Shown here: piece by piece, positions 51,379 through 61,484 of the stretch
Numbering within the stretch: position 1 is the stretch's first letter
Layout: every line of letters starts with the position of its first letter
Made by a program: the position numbers and the translations under genes
The notes under the pieces: model-generated
What the model saw: only the letters and a program-made list of their open reading frames with translations
Told to the model about the DNA's origin: nothing
Database searches by the model: none
Origin: an uncultured Alphaproteobacteria bacterium
GTDB lineage: Bacteria; Pseudomonadota; Alphaproteobacteria; Rhodobacterales; Rhodobacteraceae
Assembly (NCBI GenBank): GCA_902556405.1
Contig: CACDWF010000003.1
Span: 62,001-126,000 of the forward strand
DNA length: 64,000 nt
Direction of reading: 5' to 3'

Positions 51379-52590
51379 ATGAAATTTTCTAACGGACGCA
51401 TACACAGAGCTCTTCCCGGACCATCGATAATACCAGATAGGGTACTTCAAGCTATGCAAAGACCTGCTCCCAACATTTACGGAGGCGAGCTCGAAGAGAT
51501 TACTATAAGCATATTATCGGATATTTCTAAATTAGCTGGTAGCAAGGGCAGAGTAGCCCTGTATATATCAAATGGTCATGGGGTGTGGGAAGCGGCCTTA
51601 ACAAATCTCTTTAATGAAGATGACAAAATCCTAACTATTTCAAATGGTGTATTTGGCAAGCACTGGGGTAATATTGCTTCAAAGCTTGGGATAGAGGTAG
51701 TTCATTTAGAATACGGAATGGACAGGCCTTTTGAATTCAATGACCTCGAAAAAGCTCTTTCCGAGGATAAAGATAAAAAGATCAAAGGTATTTTGGTTGT
51801 TCAAACAGACACTGCTTCTTCTATGCTCTTAAACATAGAAGAAATAAGTAAATTAAAAAAAAGTTTGAATCATCCAGCTTTGTTATTAGTAGATAGTATT
51901 GCATGTTTTGGATGCGATGATATGAAAATGGATGAATGGGGTGTTGATCTACTATTAACAGCATCACAAAAAGGTCTAATGACTCCGCCTGGCTTAGGAT
52001 ACCTAGTGATAGGAGAGAGAGCTGAGATCCAAGCAAAAAAAGTTACAAAAAAATCAGCTTACTGGGATTGGGGTCCTAGACTTGATCCAACAAATTTTTA
52101 TGAAATTTATTTTGGAACTGCACCAACACACTTACTATTTGCTCAACAGGCAGCACTAGAGATTATGAACGAAGAAGGTAAAGATAATATAATAAAAAGA
52201 CATGAAATACTTGCCGGTACAGTCTGGAAAGCCGTTGATATATGGAGTCAAGAAGGCGTGTTGAAATTTAATGTTCCTAAAAAAGAAAACAGATCTCATG
52301 CTGTCACCACACTTGTTGCAAAAAACTATGATCTTCTCCCATTTAAAAAATGGGTAGAGAAAAATACTGGGGTTGAGTTGGGGATTGGATTAGGATTTGA
52401 GGGTCCAGAGTACTTTGATGGGAATTCTGCGTTCAGAATTGCACATATGGGCCACCTTAATCCTCACATGCTTCTTGGGGTTTTAGCTTCGTTAGAAATG
52501 GGTCTTATAGCCTCTAATATACCATTTAAAAAGGGCGGCCTAGACAATGCTATTGATTACTTGGCAGATTCTATAAATAATGCGAGCTAA
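51379..52590 (+). CDS. Serine/alanine-glyoxylate aminotransferase-type enzyme
   Basis: A 403-residue class V PLP enzyme. SNGHGVWEAALTNLF binds the phosphate, LLVDSIACFGCDDMKMDEWG holds the cofactor Asp, and LLTASQKGLMTPPGLGY carries the Schiff-base Lys. The C-terminal domain has FRIAHMGHLNPHMLLG. Such enzymes convert serine (or alanine) and glyoxylate to hydroxypyruvate (or pyruvate) and glycine. It stands alone on the plus strand and converges with the HisC-like gene, overlapping by 4 nt. Confidence 0.87.
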   Translation: MKFSNGRIHRALPGPSIIPDRVLQAMQRPAPNIYGGELEEITISILSDISKLAGSKGRVALYISNGHGVWEAALTNLFNEDDKILTISNGVFGKHWGNIASKLGIEVVHLEYGMDRPFEFNDLEKALSEDKDKKIKGILVVQTDTASSMLLNIEEISKLKKSLNHPALLLVDSIACFGCDDMKMDEWGVDLLLTASQKGLMTPPGLGYLVIGERAEIQAKKVTKKSAYWDWGPRLDPTNFYEIYFGTAPTHLLFAQQAALEIMNEEGKDNIIKRHEILAGTVWKAVDIWSQEGVLKFNVPKKENRSHAVTTLVAKNYDLLPFKKWVEKNTGVELGIGLGFEGPEYFDGNSAFRIAHMGHLNPHMLLGVLASLEMGLIASNIPFKKGGLDNAIDYLADSINNAS

Positions 52591-53684
52591 AGATACTTAA
52601 TTATCCTATTCATTGCATCATCTAAGGCCCTTAAATCGTTATTTGTGCCTGCGGTAATTCTTATAAACGAATTGAGAGGATTAACACTTGGCATGCGGAC
52701 AAAAATCTTTTCTTGAATTAAACTGTTCATTAACTTTGCCGCAAAGTTACAATCACCACCACTATTTATAGGCACGAAATTTGTTCTAGACGCCAACGAC
52801 GTAAAGCCAAATTTCTTAAAAATCGCTGCAATATCTTTTTTTGATTTGTCAACTTTTTTCAAAACAACCTGTAAATACTTCTGATCTTCCAACGCTACTT
52901 TGGCAGCGATTTGACCAAGTCTGTTTACTCCGAAGTGATTTCTTACTTTATTAAAAGCCTCAACCAATTTCCTATTTCCAATTCCGTAGCCTATCCTTAA
53001 CCCTGCCAAGCCATAGGCCTTAGAAAAAGTTCTAAATCTAATAACGTTTTCCCGCCCTATGTCAATCGGAGCTAATTCATTCACATCTACGAAGTCTGAG
53101 TATGCTTCGTCGAGACAAAGTATTGTTTTGTCAGGTATATTATCTATGAAGTTCTGTATTCTTTCTTTAGAGTGAAAAGTTCCCATTGGGTTGTCGGGAT
53201 TAGACAAGTATACAATTTTCGCCTTACTTTTTTTTGTGGCACTTAGCAACGCATCAAGATCCTCATAATTATTGTTATAAGGAACGAGAGAAATATTACC
53301 TCCAAAGCCATCCACATGATATTTAAAAGTTGGGTAGGCACCAAGGGAAGAAACAACCTTATCGCCTGGTTCTATAAAAAGCCTCACGAGGTTTCCTAAA
53401 AGCCCATCAATACCCTCCCCTACTGTAAAACTGTCTCTGGGCATCTTATAGAACTCTGACAATGTCTGTAAAAGATCAAAACTCTCAGGATCTCCATATT
53501 TCCAGACATGTTCAGATTGAGTCTTTATCGCATTTATAACCCTTTTAGAGGGACCGAACACACTCTCATTAGCGCCCATTCTAGCATCGAAACTTAATTT
53601 ATTTTCTCTCTCCTGACTTTCTGGTCCTACGAAAGGTACAGATACGGGTAAGCCATTCGCTATATTAGTAAACTTAGCTTTCAA
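52587..53684 (-). CDS. HisC-like PLP aminotransferase
   Basis: A 365-residue class I/II aminotransferase. MGANESVFGPSKRVINAI, VSSLGAYPTFKYHVDGFGGN, YLSNPDNPMGTFHSKERI and FRTFSKAYGLAGLRIGYGIG with the PLP Lys are present, fitting the histidinol-phosphate aminotransferase branch. Absence of other his genes and the link to valS suggest it may be a general aminotransferase of that branch rather than the pathway HisC. Its start overlaps the valS stop by 4 nt. Confidence 0.82.
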   Translation of the reverse strand: MKAKFTNIANGLPVSVPFVGPESQERENKLSFDARMGANESVFGPSKRVINAIKTQSEHVWKYGDPESFDLLQTLSEFYKMPRDSFTVGEGIDGLLGNLVRLFIEPGDKVVSSLGAYPTFKYHVDGFGGNISLVPYNNNYEDLDALLSATKKSKAKIVYLSNPDNPMGTFHSKERIQNFIDNIPDKTILCLDEAYSDFVDVNELAPIDIGRENVIRFRTFSKAYGLAGLRIGYGIGNRKLVEAFNKVRNHFGVNRLGQIAAKVALEDQKYLQVVLKKVDKSKKDIAAIFKKFGFTSLASRTNFVPINSGGDCNFAAKLMNSLIQEKIFVRMPSVNPLNSFIRITAGTNNDLRALDDAMNRIIKYL

Positions 53685-56419
53685 TTGTTAATTTTCTCCA
53701 ATCCTTCTAACAAAGATTTCTGTTTGTTTAATTTTGACTTAAGATCTTCATGATCAGACTCAAACTTTTCTATAACAGTTTTTGGAGCTTTATCTCTGAA
53801 GTTTTTATTGTTAAGTTTTTCTGACAATTTTATATTTTCACTCTCTAACTTTTTTAATATTACATTTACTCTCTCTTTCTCACGCTCCAAATTAAAATCC
53901 GATTGAACAGAAACAAAGGCCTCTACTTTACCTCCTGAAATTGCCAAAGCATTCTCAGGTTTTCTTTGAACTTGCTTGATTTCTAATAGCCTGGCTAACT
54001 TGCAAATAATTTTTTCGTTCTCTTTGATATAACTATATTGCTTGGCTTCCAGATCACGCACGAGTAAATCTGTTTTTCCACCTGAAAGTAAATTAAAATC
54101 TGACTTGGTAGACCTTATATCCTCAATAAAAGATATAACATTTTCTATTTTATTAACCTGATTTTTGTCTATGGAATTAACATCTATTGTAGGCCAATCA
54201 CTGTTAGATAAGAGTCCTTTATCCTTGCTAAAATGCTCCCAAAGCTCCTCAGTCACAAAGGGCATTATAGGATGAAGCATCTTCAAGCACGCTACAAAAG
54301 CCCAGGACAATGTTTTTCGTGTTTCTTGAACAGTTTTTTCATCTTCATTATCTAAAAGAGATTTGGAGAACTCAATATACCAATCACAGAAAATACCCCA
54401 AGTGTGATTGTAAAGATTATTAGCGATATCGTTAAACCGAAATCTTTCATAACTTTGATTAACTGAACCCAAAATGTCCTGAGTTTTACCTATTATCCAC
54501 TTATTTGGTGGTGCCTCAACACTTGAAATATCAAACTCATCATCAAAATGACAACCATTCATTTCCAAGTATTTTGCTGCATTCCAAATCTTGGTTACGA
54601 AATTTCTATATCCCTCAATTCTTGATTCAGATAATTTTAAATCTCGTCCGGTAACTGCCATAGCTGTTAATGTAAACCTGAGAGGATCAGCCCCATATTT
54701 TTCAATTAGGTCTAGTGGATCAAGCACATTACCAAGAGACTTAGACATTTTTTTTCCATGCTCGTCTCTTACCAAAGCATGAACATAGACTTTTTTGAAA
54801 GGAATTTGTTTTACCGTTGCAAGTTGCATCATTATCATTCTTGCAACCCAGAAAAAAATAATATCGAAACCTGTTACTAAAACACTTGTGGGGTAGTATC
54901 TTTCCATGAAGCCTTTTTCATCGGGCCATCCAAGCGTTCCAATAGGCCAAATGCCTGAAGAAAACCAAGTATCAAGTACATCTGGATCTTGATAAATATT
55001 GCTATGTCCTGCCAATTTTTCAGCTTCTTCAAAACTTTCTGCGCAATATTCATTTCCTTCATCATCATACCAAACGGGTATCTGGTGTCCCCACCATAAC
55101 TGTCTTGAAATACACCAAGGCTCAATATTTTCGAGCCAGTTGAAATAAACTTTTTTATCTCGTTCTGGGATAATTTCTATTTCATTCTCCCTAACAACAT
55201 TAATAGCTTCTTTAACAATTTTTTTTGAGTCAACAAACCACTGGGTCGTTAAAAAAGGCTCAACTACCACTTTTGATCTATCACCATGTGGTACAAAGTG
55301 TACGTCCTCCTTCTCTGCTTCAAAAGAACCTTCTTCTTTTAGTAATTGTAAAATTTTTTTTCTTGCCTCAAATCTTTCAAGTCCATTTAATTGGTAAATA
55401 TCAACAGACGGCTTAATTTCATTTGCAAAATCTTCATTATTTTTGATTTGAATCTTTGCACTTGTATCAAAAACATTAATCACTCTTAAACCATGCCTTG
55501 TACCAACCTCCCAATCATTAAAGTCATGGGCAGGAGTAATCTTAACAGCACCTGTGCCTTTCGCAGGATCCGCATAATCATCTGCTATCACTGGGATCTT
55601 TCTTCCAACCAATGGTAATATTACTGATTTCCCAATCAAATCCCTGTACCGCTCATCACAAGGGTTAACAATCACGGCAGTATCTCCAAGTAGTGTCTCT
55701 GGTCTCGTAGTTGCAATAACTACATGATCCGTAGGCATCCTTTTTAAAACCACTCCATTCTCATCAGTTTCTACTCCAAAATTGAATACACCTTCCTCTA
55801 AAAAATACTTTAATTCCCAGATTTTTCCTCGAACCTCTACTTGCTCAACCTCTAGATCTGAAATGGCACTTTGAAACTTTGGATCCCAATTTACCAATTT
55901 TTTACCCTTATAAATTAATCCTTTATTGTAGAAATCTACAAAGACCTTCATTACAGCCTTATGAAAATCAGGATCCATGGTAAATCTATTTCGGCTCCAG
56001 TCGCAAGATGCTCCCAACCTCTTCAACTGATCAATTATAGTGTTCCCAGATTTTTCTTTCCACTTCCAAACCTCTTCAAGAAACCTATCTCGACCCATTT
56101 CCTGTCTGCTTTTATTGTTTTTTTCTAATTCTCTTTCAACCACCATTTGAGTTGCAATTCCTGCATGATCCTGACCAGGTTGCCATAAAACATCATAACC
56201 ATTCATTCTATGATACCTCACCAATACGTCCTGAATTGTATTATTAAATGCATGACCAATATGTAAGCTGCCGGTAACGTTAGGTGGCGGTATCATTATT
56301 GAAAATGGTGGTTTACCTTTTTCGCTTTTTTTACCTGACTTAAAAGCACCGGCCTCCGCCCAACGATGATTTATTTTTTTTTCAGCCTCTATAGGACTGA
56401 ATCTATTTGGAAGGCTCAT
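53681..56419 (-). CDS. valS: Valine-tRNA ligase
   Basis: 912 residues, a class I synthetase. IMIPPPNVTGSLHIGHAFNN holds the HIGH motif, GKKMSKSLGNVLDPLDLI the KMSKS loop; an editing CP1 domain (TTRPETLLGDTAVIVNP), an anticodon-binding domain and a C-terminal coiled coil (NVILKKLESENIKLSEKL) follow. It charges tRNA-Val. It lies in the reverse-strand run pcm-tolC-PopZ-like-valS-aminotransferase. Confidence 0.98.
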   Translation of the reverse strand: MSLPNRFSPIEAEKKINHRWAEAGAFKSGKKSEKGKPPFSIMIPPPNVTGSLHIGHAFNNTIQDVLVRYHRMNGYDVLWQPGQDHAGIATQMVVERELEKNNKSRQEMGRDRFLEEVWKWKEKSGNTIIDQLKRLGASCDWSRNRFTMDPDFHKAVMKVFVDFYNKGLIYKGKKLVNWDPKFQSAISDLEVEQVEVRGKIWELKYFLEEGVFNFGVETDENGVVLKRMPTDHVVIATTRPETLLGDTAVIVNPCDERYRDLIGKSVILPLVGRKIPVIADDYADPAKGTGAVKITPAHDFNDWEVGTRHGLRVINVFDTSAKIQIKNNEDFANEIKPSVDIYQLNGLERFEARKKILQLLKEEGSFEAEKEDVHFVPHGDRSKVVVEPFLTTQWFVDSKKIVKEAINVVRENEIEIIPERDKKVYFNWLENIEPWCISRQLWWGHQIPVWYDDEGNEYCAESFEEAEKLAGHSNIYQDPDVLDTWFSSGIWPIGTLGWPDEKGFMERYYPTSVLVTGFDIIFFWVARMIMMQLATVKQIPFKKVYVHALVRDEHGKKMSKSLGNVLDPLDLIEKYGADPLRFTLTAMAVTGRDLKLSESRIEGYRNFVTKIWNAAKYLEMNGCHFDDEFDISSVEAPPNKWIIGKTQDILGSVNQSYERFRFNDIANNLYNHTWGIFCDWYIEFSKSLLDNEDEKTVQETRKTLSWAFVACLKMLHPIMPFVTEELWEHFSKDKGLLSNSDWPTIDVNSIDKNQVNKIENVISFIEDIRSTKSDFNLLSGGKTDLLVRDLEAKQYSYIKENEKIICKLARLLEIKQVQRKPENALAISGGKVEAFVSVQSDFNLEREKERVNVILKKLESENIKLSEKLNNKNFRDKAPKTVIEKFESDHEDLKSKLNKQKSLLEGLEKINN

Positions 56420-56568
56420 CTTAAATTGTATCCTACTTGGTGCTCCACACGACGATAGACGTTAACTTTACTCGGGTATTAAAATTTCTTTTTAAACGGT
56501 TCATTAATTTTGCGTGTTGATCAATATAAATCTTCAATAACATTGTAGTTAAACTTCTTTCCACTTAA

Positions 56569-57033
56569 CTAAGGAGCATTTACACTAATTTTTTTTAATT
56601 CTTTTATTATTACTGCCTTCGTATCTCGACTACTCAAACCTAATTTATTTTTTTTTGATAATGCAAGAAGTTTAGCTTTTGTTAACGAGTTTAAGTCAGG
56701 ACTCATTGTTGTTTCATTACTGGTTTTTGTTTTTTCTGACTTTAAAGCATCCGCTTTATTCTTTGTCTGAAAATTCTTAAGTTCACTTTTTACAATTTTT
56801 CTTATTAAGTGCGCCAGCTTCTTTTCATTAATGTCGATAAATTCAGTAGACTGTCTTTTATTACCCTTTGCTACCAAATTTTCTTTCTTAAGATTAATTG
56901 TTTTATATTCACTAACTTTGAAAAGATTTTCTTTCTCCCCTGAAACGACAGTTTTAATATCACCAAGAATTTCCTGAAGATCAACTTGACTATTCTCTAT
57001 TTTCTCTTTTTTTACCGTCTTTTTATCAGCCAT
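56569..57033 (-). CDS. PopZ-like polar organising protein candidate
   Basis: About 154 residues from the ATG of MADKKTVKKEK (57033, with GAGGA seven nt upstream). VDLQEILGDIKTVVSGEKEN matches the short N-terminal helix of PopZ-type proteins (canonical EEILASIRRIISED), and KKLAHLIRKIVKSELK could be the C-terminal helix region. The middle is low-complexity. The last 35 residues (LTKAKLLALSKKNKLGLSSR) look like a SAP/Rho-N-type helix pair, unusual for PopZ. The position between tolC and valS is where alphaproteobacterial popZ lies. PopZ is a polar hub for chromosome anchoring; here the name is inferred. Confidence 0.58.
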   Translation of the reverse strand: MADKKTVKKEKIENSQVDLQEILGDIKTVVSGEKENLFKVSEYKTINLKKENLVAKGNKRQSTEFIDINEKKLAHLIRKIVKSELKNFQTKNKADALKSEKTKTSNETTMSPDLNSLTKAKLLALSKKNKLGLSSRDTKAVIIKELKKISVNAP

Positions 57034-57060
57034 TAAATATTCCTCATACAAGGTAATCTC

Positions 57061-58320
57061 TTAGCGTAGCTGGATCTCACTTCTCAGACTACCGATCTCG
57101 GCTAGTAAGTCAAATTTTGCTATTAATATATCTGTCGTTGCCGTCACTAATTCAAGTTCAGAATTAAGAAAATTTTGATAGGCTTGGTCAGTATCCAACG
57201 AAGTCTTTCCTCCAAGCTTCCATTCTTCAAATACGCTCTCGTATAACTCATTCAAAGCGTTGGACTCTTCTTGCTTTGCAATAACCGAAGATCTTAAGGC
57301 ATTTAAATCCAGCCACTTTGTTGTAATATCCCTTTGCAACAATTTTTTTCTAACTGAAATATCGATTGCCTTTGCTGCCAATTTGTTTGATGCAATCTTA
57401 ACTTGAGCTTTTTTTTGACCCCCACTATAGAGAGTGAGATTTGAAGTTAAAGAAATACGTCCGGAACTAATGTTGTTTCCCAGGGTCTGGCTATCACCAT
57501 AAGCTAAACTTCCAGAAAGGTTTAGATTTGGTAACCGAGATTTTTCGGTAGATCTTAATTCTTCTTTGAGTGCTTTCTCCTCAAGCATAAGGATTTTTAA
57601 ACTGAGATCATTCTCCATACCAACTCTAATTTTAGTTTCTAATTCAGAAGGTTCTTTTGTTTCTATTTGTGGAAGTATCGGATTATCTGGGAATTTACCC
57701 ACTAAAGTCTTATAACTTTCTCTAAACTTCTTAACATTTGCTTGGCCCACCTTTAGTTGCGCCTCAGCGCCAGAAATAGAAGCTTTGGCTCTCAACAGAT
57801 CTGATCTTGTGGCTTCACCTAAATCGAACCTATTCTTTACTGCCAAAAATTGCTGCTTTCTTATTTCGAGACTACTTTCATAAAGCTCTACTATCTTTAT
57901 CGCCTTAAATAATTCTAGGTGCACTTTAGCCACACTCAGTATCAGATCATCTTCAAACTTTTTAAAGGAAAGTTTTGAGGCTTCATTCAAACGACTAGAT
58001 GATCTCTTCTTTGCATCAAGTACTCCAAAGTCAAATAATGTAAACGAGGAATTCAGGGAAATACTGTAGCTATCTGAGTCCTGGTTTGTTTGAAAGTTAG
58101 ATGATCGGGTCCCTGTACCACTTAATGATAGGCTTGGTAACATTGTTCCTTTTTGAATTAAAAAATTCTGATAACTATTATCGAGCAATGCTTTTTGGCT
58201 CTTCAAACTCTCATTATTTTCTAGTGCCGTTTGAATCGATTGTTTAATACTCTGTGAGAAAGCCACCTCGCAGAAACATATAATCATCGAAATTAATATT
58301 ACAAAAGTCTTAGCATTCAT
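57061..58320 (-). CDS. tolC: TolC-family outer membrane efflux protein
   Basis: A 419-residue protein with a signal peptide (MNAKTFVILISMIICFCEVA) and two TolC halves of helical and strand segments (NRFDLGEATRSDLLRAKASI; YSGGQKKAQVKIASNKLA; WKLGGKTSLDTDQAYQNF). As a trimer it forms the outer-membrane duct for type I secretion or RND/ABC efflux. It follows pcm by 15 nt and precedes the PopZ-like gene. No inner-membrane partner lies next to it, except possibly the window's other exporters. Confidence 0.92.
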   Translation of the reverse strand: MNAKTFVILISMIICFCEVAFSQSIKQSIQTALENNESLKSQKALLDNSYQNFLIQKGTMLPSLSLSGTGTRSSNFQTNQDSDSYSISLNSSFTLFDFGVLDAKKRSSSRLNEASKLSFKKFEDDLILSVAKVHLELFKAIKIVELYESSLEIRKQQFLAVKNRFDLGEATRSDLLRAKASISGAEAQLKVGQANVKKFRESYKTLVGKFPDNPILPQIETKEPSELETKIRVGMENDLSLKILMLEEKALKEELRSTEKSRLPNLNLSGSLAYGDSQTLGNNISSGRISLTSNLTLYSGGQKKAQVKIASNKLAAKAIDISVRKKLLQRDITTKWLDLNALRSSVIAKQEESNALNELYESVFEEWKLGGKTSLDTDQAYQNFLNSELELVTATTDILIAKFDLLAEIGSLRSEIQLR

Positions 58321-58335
58321 TTAATTTTGACCTAT

Positions 58336-58986
58336 TCACAGAGTAAATTCCTTGGCTCTTTTAAACTCATCTAATAGAGCACAATTTGCTTCAAAAAGAT
58401 TACTCCACTGTACCCCTGATTTTATTTTTGTTCCTAACCTGCATTGACCTAAATATTTTTCTCTAAATACGGTTATGATTTTACCATCTAGCTTAAGCTG
58501 ATTTATGATTTCTTCATTTACATATTCAACAGCGCCCTCGATTAAAATTGCATCATAAGGACCCTCTGTTTTTGCTCCTTCGTTAATATTACCTTCTTTA
58601 ACCAAAATATTGTCATACCCGTTTTCAATTAACCTATTTTGAGCTTCTTGGGCAAGGTCATGTCTCTCAACAGCAACCACAAAATTTACAAGTGACGATA
58701 ATAGAGCACAACTGTAGCCAAAACCTGTAGCCAGACTGAGAACATTATCTGTCGGTTTGAGATCTAAAAATTGTAGCATCTTAGCTAGCAGCCAAGGACT
58801 TATGGATATTCTATCATTTTGTATTAGTAAATCCGTTTCACTATAGGACAAGCTAGAGAGGTTACTTGGTAAAAACTTATCTCGTTGTACATCTTCCAAA
58901 GCTAAGAGAAGTTTTGGATTTGTTACGTTTGCTGGTCGAATTAGGTTATCTACCATATTTTTTCGTGCTTTTTTATAGTCAAACAT
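58336..58986 (-). CDS. pcm: Protein-L-isoaspartate O-methyltransferase family protein
   Basis: A 216-residue Rossmann methyltransferase. MVDNLIRPANVTNPKLLLAL, the SISPWLLAKMLQFLDL region, SLATGFGYSCALLSSLVN (SAM loop, where the family has GTGsGY) and YDAILIEGAVEYV are seen. The glycine-rich loop departs from the usual G-x-G-S-G-Y, and alphaproteobacterial members next to tolC often do so, so activity as a true isoaspartate repair enzyme is uncertain. Confidence 0.8.
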   Translation of the reverse strand: MFDYKKARKNMVDNLIRPANVTNPKLLLALEDVQRDKFLPSNLSSLSYSETDLLIQNDRISISPWLLAKMLQFLDLKPTDNVLSLATGFGYSCALLSSLVNFVVAVERHDLAQEAQNRLIENGYDNILVKEGNINEGAKTEGPYDAILIEGAVEYVNEEIINQLKLDGKIITVFREKYLGQCRLGTKIKSGVQWSNLFEANCALLDEFKRAKEFTL

Positions 58987-59100
58987 TTGATGAACTCAAC
59001 CAATAATTTAAGAAGAAAATTTATCTCTGAAAGATTTACATAATATTATATGTTCTTGCAATGAATTAAATTATTTTATATTGCTATTTTCTAATGAATG

Positions 59101-59174
59101 GGCGACGTGGCGGAGTGGTTACGCAGCGGACTGCAAATCCGTGGACACCGGTTCGAATCCGGTCGTCGCCTCCA
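59101..59174 (+). tRNA. tRNA-Cys (GCA)
   Basis: 74 nt with encoded CCA: acceptor GGCGACG/CGTCGCC, discriminator T, anticodon loop CTGCAAA giving GCA, T arm CCGGTTCGAATCCGG. It is 34 bp upstream of mrp. Confidence 0.96.
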
Positions 59175-59208
59175 TCTATAATATCTAAAGAAAGCACAGT
59201 TTATTTAA

Positions 59209-60261
59209 ATGCCCGATCTCGTGAATAAAGAATACGTCATTGATATTATAAAGAAAATTAATTATCCCGGCAATCTAGATCTTATCGATCGGATTGAATA
59301 CCTTGATGTATCCAGACGGAATGTGAAAATAATCGTAAACTCAGAATTGACCAGTAAGACAGAAAAGTTAACAAAACTATGGCAATCTCTTATTGAAAAA
59401 GATGGCAAAATTGAGGGCTGCTCTGTAATTCACACTAGGCACAGTGTCCCAAACCTAAAAAAAAATATGTCTGAAAAAAATACCCAGTTTTTGAATAAAT
59501 ATGACTTATCTCATTTAGGGAAAATAATATTTATTGCCTCTGGAAAGGGGGGTGTAGGAAAATCCACGGTCTCAAGTAATATAGCTGCACAAATAGCACA
59601 AATGGGATTCAAAGTCGGTTTAATGGATGCAGATATCTATGGGCCCAGCCAACCAAGAATGCTTGGGCTAGATAGGTCAAAGGTCCAAATCATTAACAAA
59701 AAAATTCATCCAAAAAAAATAGGTAATTTAAGTATGATGTCCATGGGTATGTTATTCCCAGAACATGAGGCTATTATCTGGCGAGGGCCTATGCTTATGA
59801 AAGCTATACAACAGCTTCTTCTTGAAGTTGCTTGGGATAATCAAGATTATTTCATAGTCGACTTACCCCCTGGAACTGGCGACATACACATAACTTTAGC
59901 ACAAAAGGTGTCGGCATCTGGAGCGATTGTTGTATCAACACCACAAGATATTTCTTTGATAGATGCAAAAAAAGCTATTGCCCTTTACAAAAAAACAGAT
60001 ACTAGAATTCTGGGCTTAATTGAGAATATGTCATATTTTGAATGTTCAAAGTGTGGAGAGAAACATAATATATTCAGCAATGGCGGTGTAGAAAAAGTCA
60101 CTATTAGTGAAAACCTTCCTTATTTAGGCAGTATACCTCTGTCAAAAAAAATAATGGAGTGCGCGGAGAATGGAACACCCTATGCTTCAAAACACCCAGT
60201 AGGCAAAACAATTTTCAATGAAATTGTGAATAATATTTTTAAAGAATTGAATTCCCTTTAA
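59209..60261 (+). CDS. mrp: Mrp/ApbC-family iron-sulfur carrier ATPase
   Basis: A 350-residue P-loop protein. A short MIP18-like N-terminal domain (1-85) is followed by the deviant Walker A IFIASGKGGVGKSTVSSNIA, DADIYGPSQPRMLG, IVDLPPGTGDIHITL and the Cys pair ECSKCGEKHNIF, which binds a bridging 4Fe-4S cluster. It carries clusters to target proteins. It converges with moeA, overlapping by 4 nt. Confidence 0.95.
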   Translation: MPDLVNKEYVIDIIKKINYPGNLDLIDRIEYLDVSRRNVKIIVNSELTSKTEKLTKLWQSLIEKDGKIEGCSVIHTRHSVPNLKKNMSEKNTQFLNKYDLSHLGKIIFIASGKGGVGKSTVSSNIAAQIAQMGFKVGLMDADIYGPSQPRMLGLDRSKVQIINKKIHPKKIGNLSMMSMGMLFPEHEAIIWRGPMLMKAIQQLLLEVAWDNQDYFIVDLPPGTGDIHITLAQKVSASGAIVVSTPQDISLIDAKKAIALYKKTDTRILGLIENMSYFECSKCGEKHNIFSNGGVEKVTISENLPYLGSIPLSKKIMECAENGTPYASKHPVGKTIFNEIVNNIFKELNSL

Positions 60262-61481
60262 AAGAATACCTCATACGGAATAAAGTCTACGAGATCGCCC
60301 TTTTCTATGTTTTGCTCCCCGTCGGGAAGCTCAATTAGGCCGTTTGACCAAGATAGGCTGGATAGCCTACCCGATCCCTCAAATGGATAAATTGAAACGA
60401 ACCCGTTTTCTTGATTAAATTTAGCTCTCAAAAACTCAGCCCTTCCAGGCCTCTTATATTTGATAAAATTTGCCTTTGTTTTAAAAGAAAAAGGCTTGAA
60501 CCAGGTTTTCCCCCCACCAATCCTACTGAGGGCAGGACGTAAAATAACAAGAGCACAAATAAATGCCGCTACTGGGTTTCCTGGTAACCCAAATACATAC
60601 TTGGTTCCTAACTTTGCACAAATAAATGGTCTCCCGGGTTTGATTGCAATGCGCCAACTAATTACTTTCCCCTCTTTGTTAAGGAATTGCGAAACAAAGT
60701 CTTCTTGCCCTGTCGAAACACCGCCTGTGGTTATAAAAACATCGACAAGGTCCATGTTATCATGGACCTTGTCTCTCAATAAACCTAGATTATCTCCCAA
60801 TGCTCCTAAATTTATTACAGTATGACCCCAATTTTCCAATAGTACCTTTAACGGAATCAAATTTGTATCAAAAATAACGCCGCTACTTTGCCTTTCAATA
60901 TTAGTCCTGAGTTCATTCCCGGTGGTTATAAGCCCAACTTTAAGTGGTTTAAATACAGATACATAAGAATTCCCAGATCCTATTAGCGCAGCTAAATCTG
61001 TTAATTTGATTTGGCTACCTTTTTCAAATAAAAGATCGCCTTTTTTAAAATCCTCGCCTTTCAGTCTTACATTATTTTCTTTGTCATCATCCTGAACAAA
61101 ATATATCTTTTGATTTTGTTCATTTGTATTCTCCTTGAAAATAATTCTGGTTGTTCCAAGTGGAATAGGTGCCCCTGTTAAAATTTTAATTCCCTCGTTT
61201 TTTTTTAGAATAACATTAGGTTCAGCTCCCGGTTTCAACAAACCCTCTCGAAGAGAGAAGTTCTTTGTGGCTGATTTAGTGTCTTCATTTAAGGCAAAAC
61301 CATCTATAGCCGAATTATTAAATGGCGGGTTATCATATTTAGCGAAAATATCTTTTGACAATATTCTATTAACGCAACTGTCTACACTAACTTTGGTTTC
61401 CCTTGATAAAACTTTCAGTTCATCCTTCAGATTAGAAAATAACTTACTAAGGGGAGTTAATTGAAAATTTGGTGAGCTCAC
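60258..61481 (-). CDS. moeA: Molybdopterin molybdenumtransferase
   Basis: A 407-residue MoeA. NPPFNNSAIDGFALN is the family opening, ILTGAPIPLGTTRI and GVIFDTNLIPLKVLLENWGH follow, and FITTGGVSTGQEDFVSQFLN and GRPFICAKLGTKYVFGLPGN form the catalytic core (GLPGNPVA). It inserts molybdate into adenylated molybdopterin. It ends a reverse-strand set fdhD-mobA-mobB-moeA with gaps of 0-23 nt, so one transcript is likely. Confidence 0.94.
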   Translation of the reverse strand: MSSPNFQLTPLSKLFSNLKDELKVLSRETKVSVDSCVNRILSKDIFAKYDNPPFNNSAIDGFALNEDTKSATKNFSLREGLLKPGAEPNVILKKNEGIKILTGAPIPLGTTRIIFKENTNEQNQKIYFVQDDDKENNVRLKGEDFKKGDLLFEKGSQIKLTDLAALIGSGNSYVSVFKPLKVGLITTGNELRTNIERQSSGVIFDTNLIPLKVLLENWGHTVINLGALGDNLGLLRDKVHDNMDLVDVFITTGGVSTGQEDFVSQFLNKEGKVISWRIAIKPGRPFICAKLGTKYVFGLPGNPVAAFICALVILRPALSRIGGGKTWFKPFSFKTKANFIKYKRPGRAEFLRAKFNQENGFVSIYPFEGSGRLSSLSWSNGLIELPDGEQNIEKGDLVDFIPYEVFF

Positions 61482-61484
61482 TCT

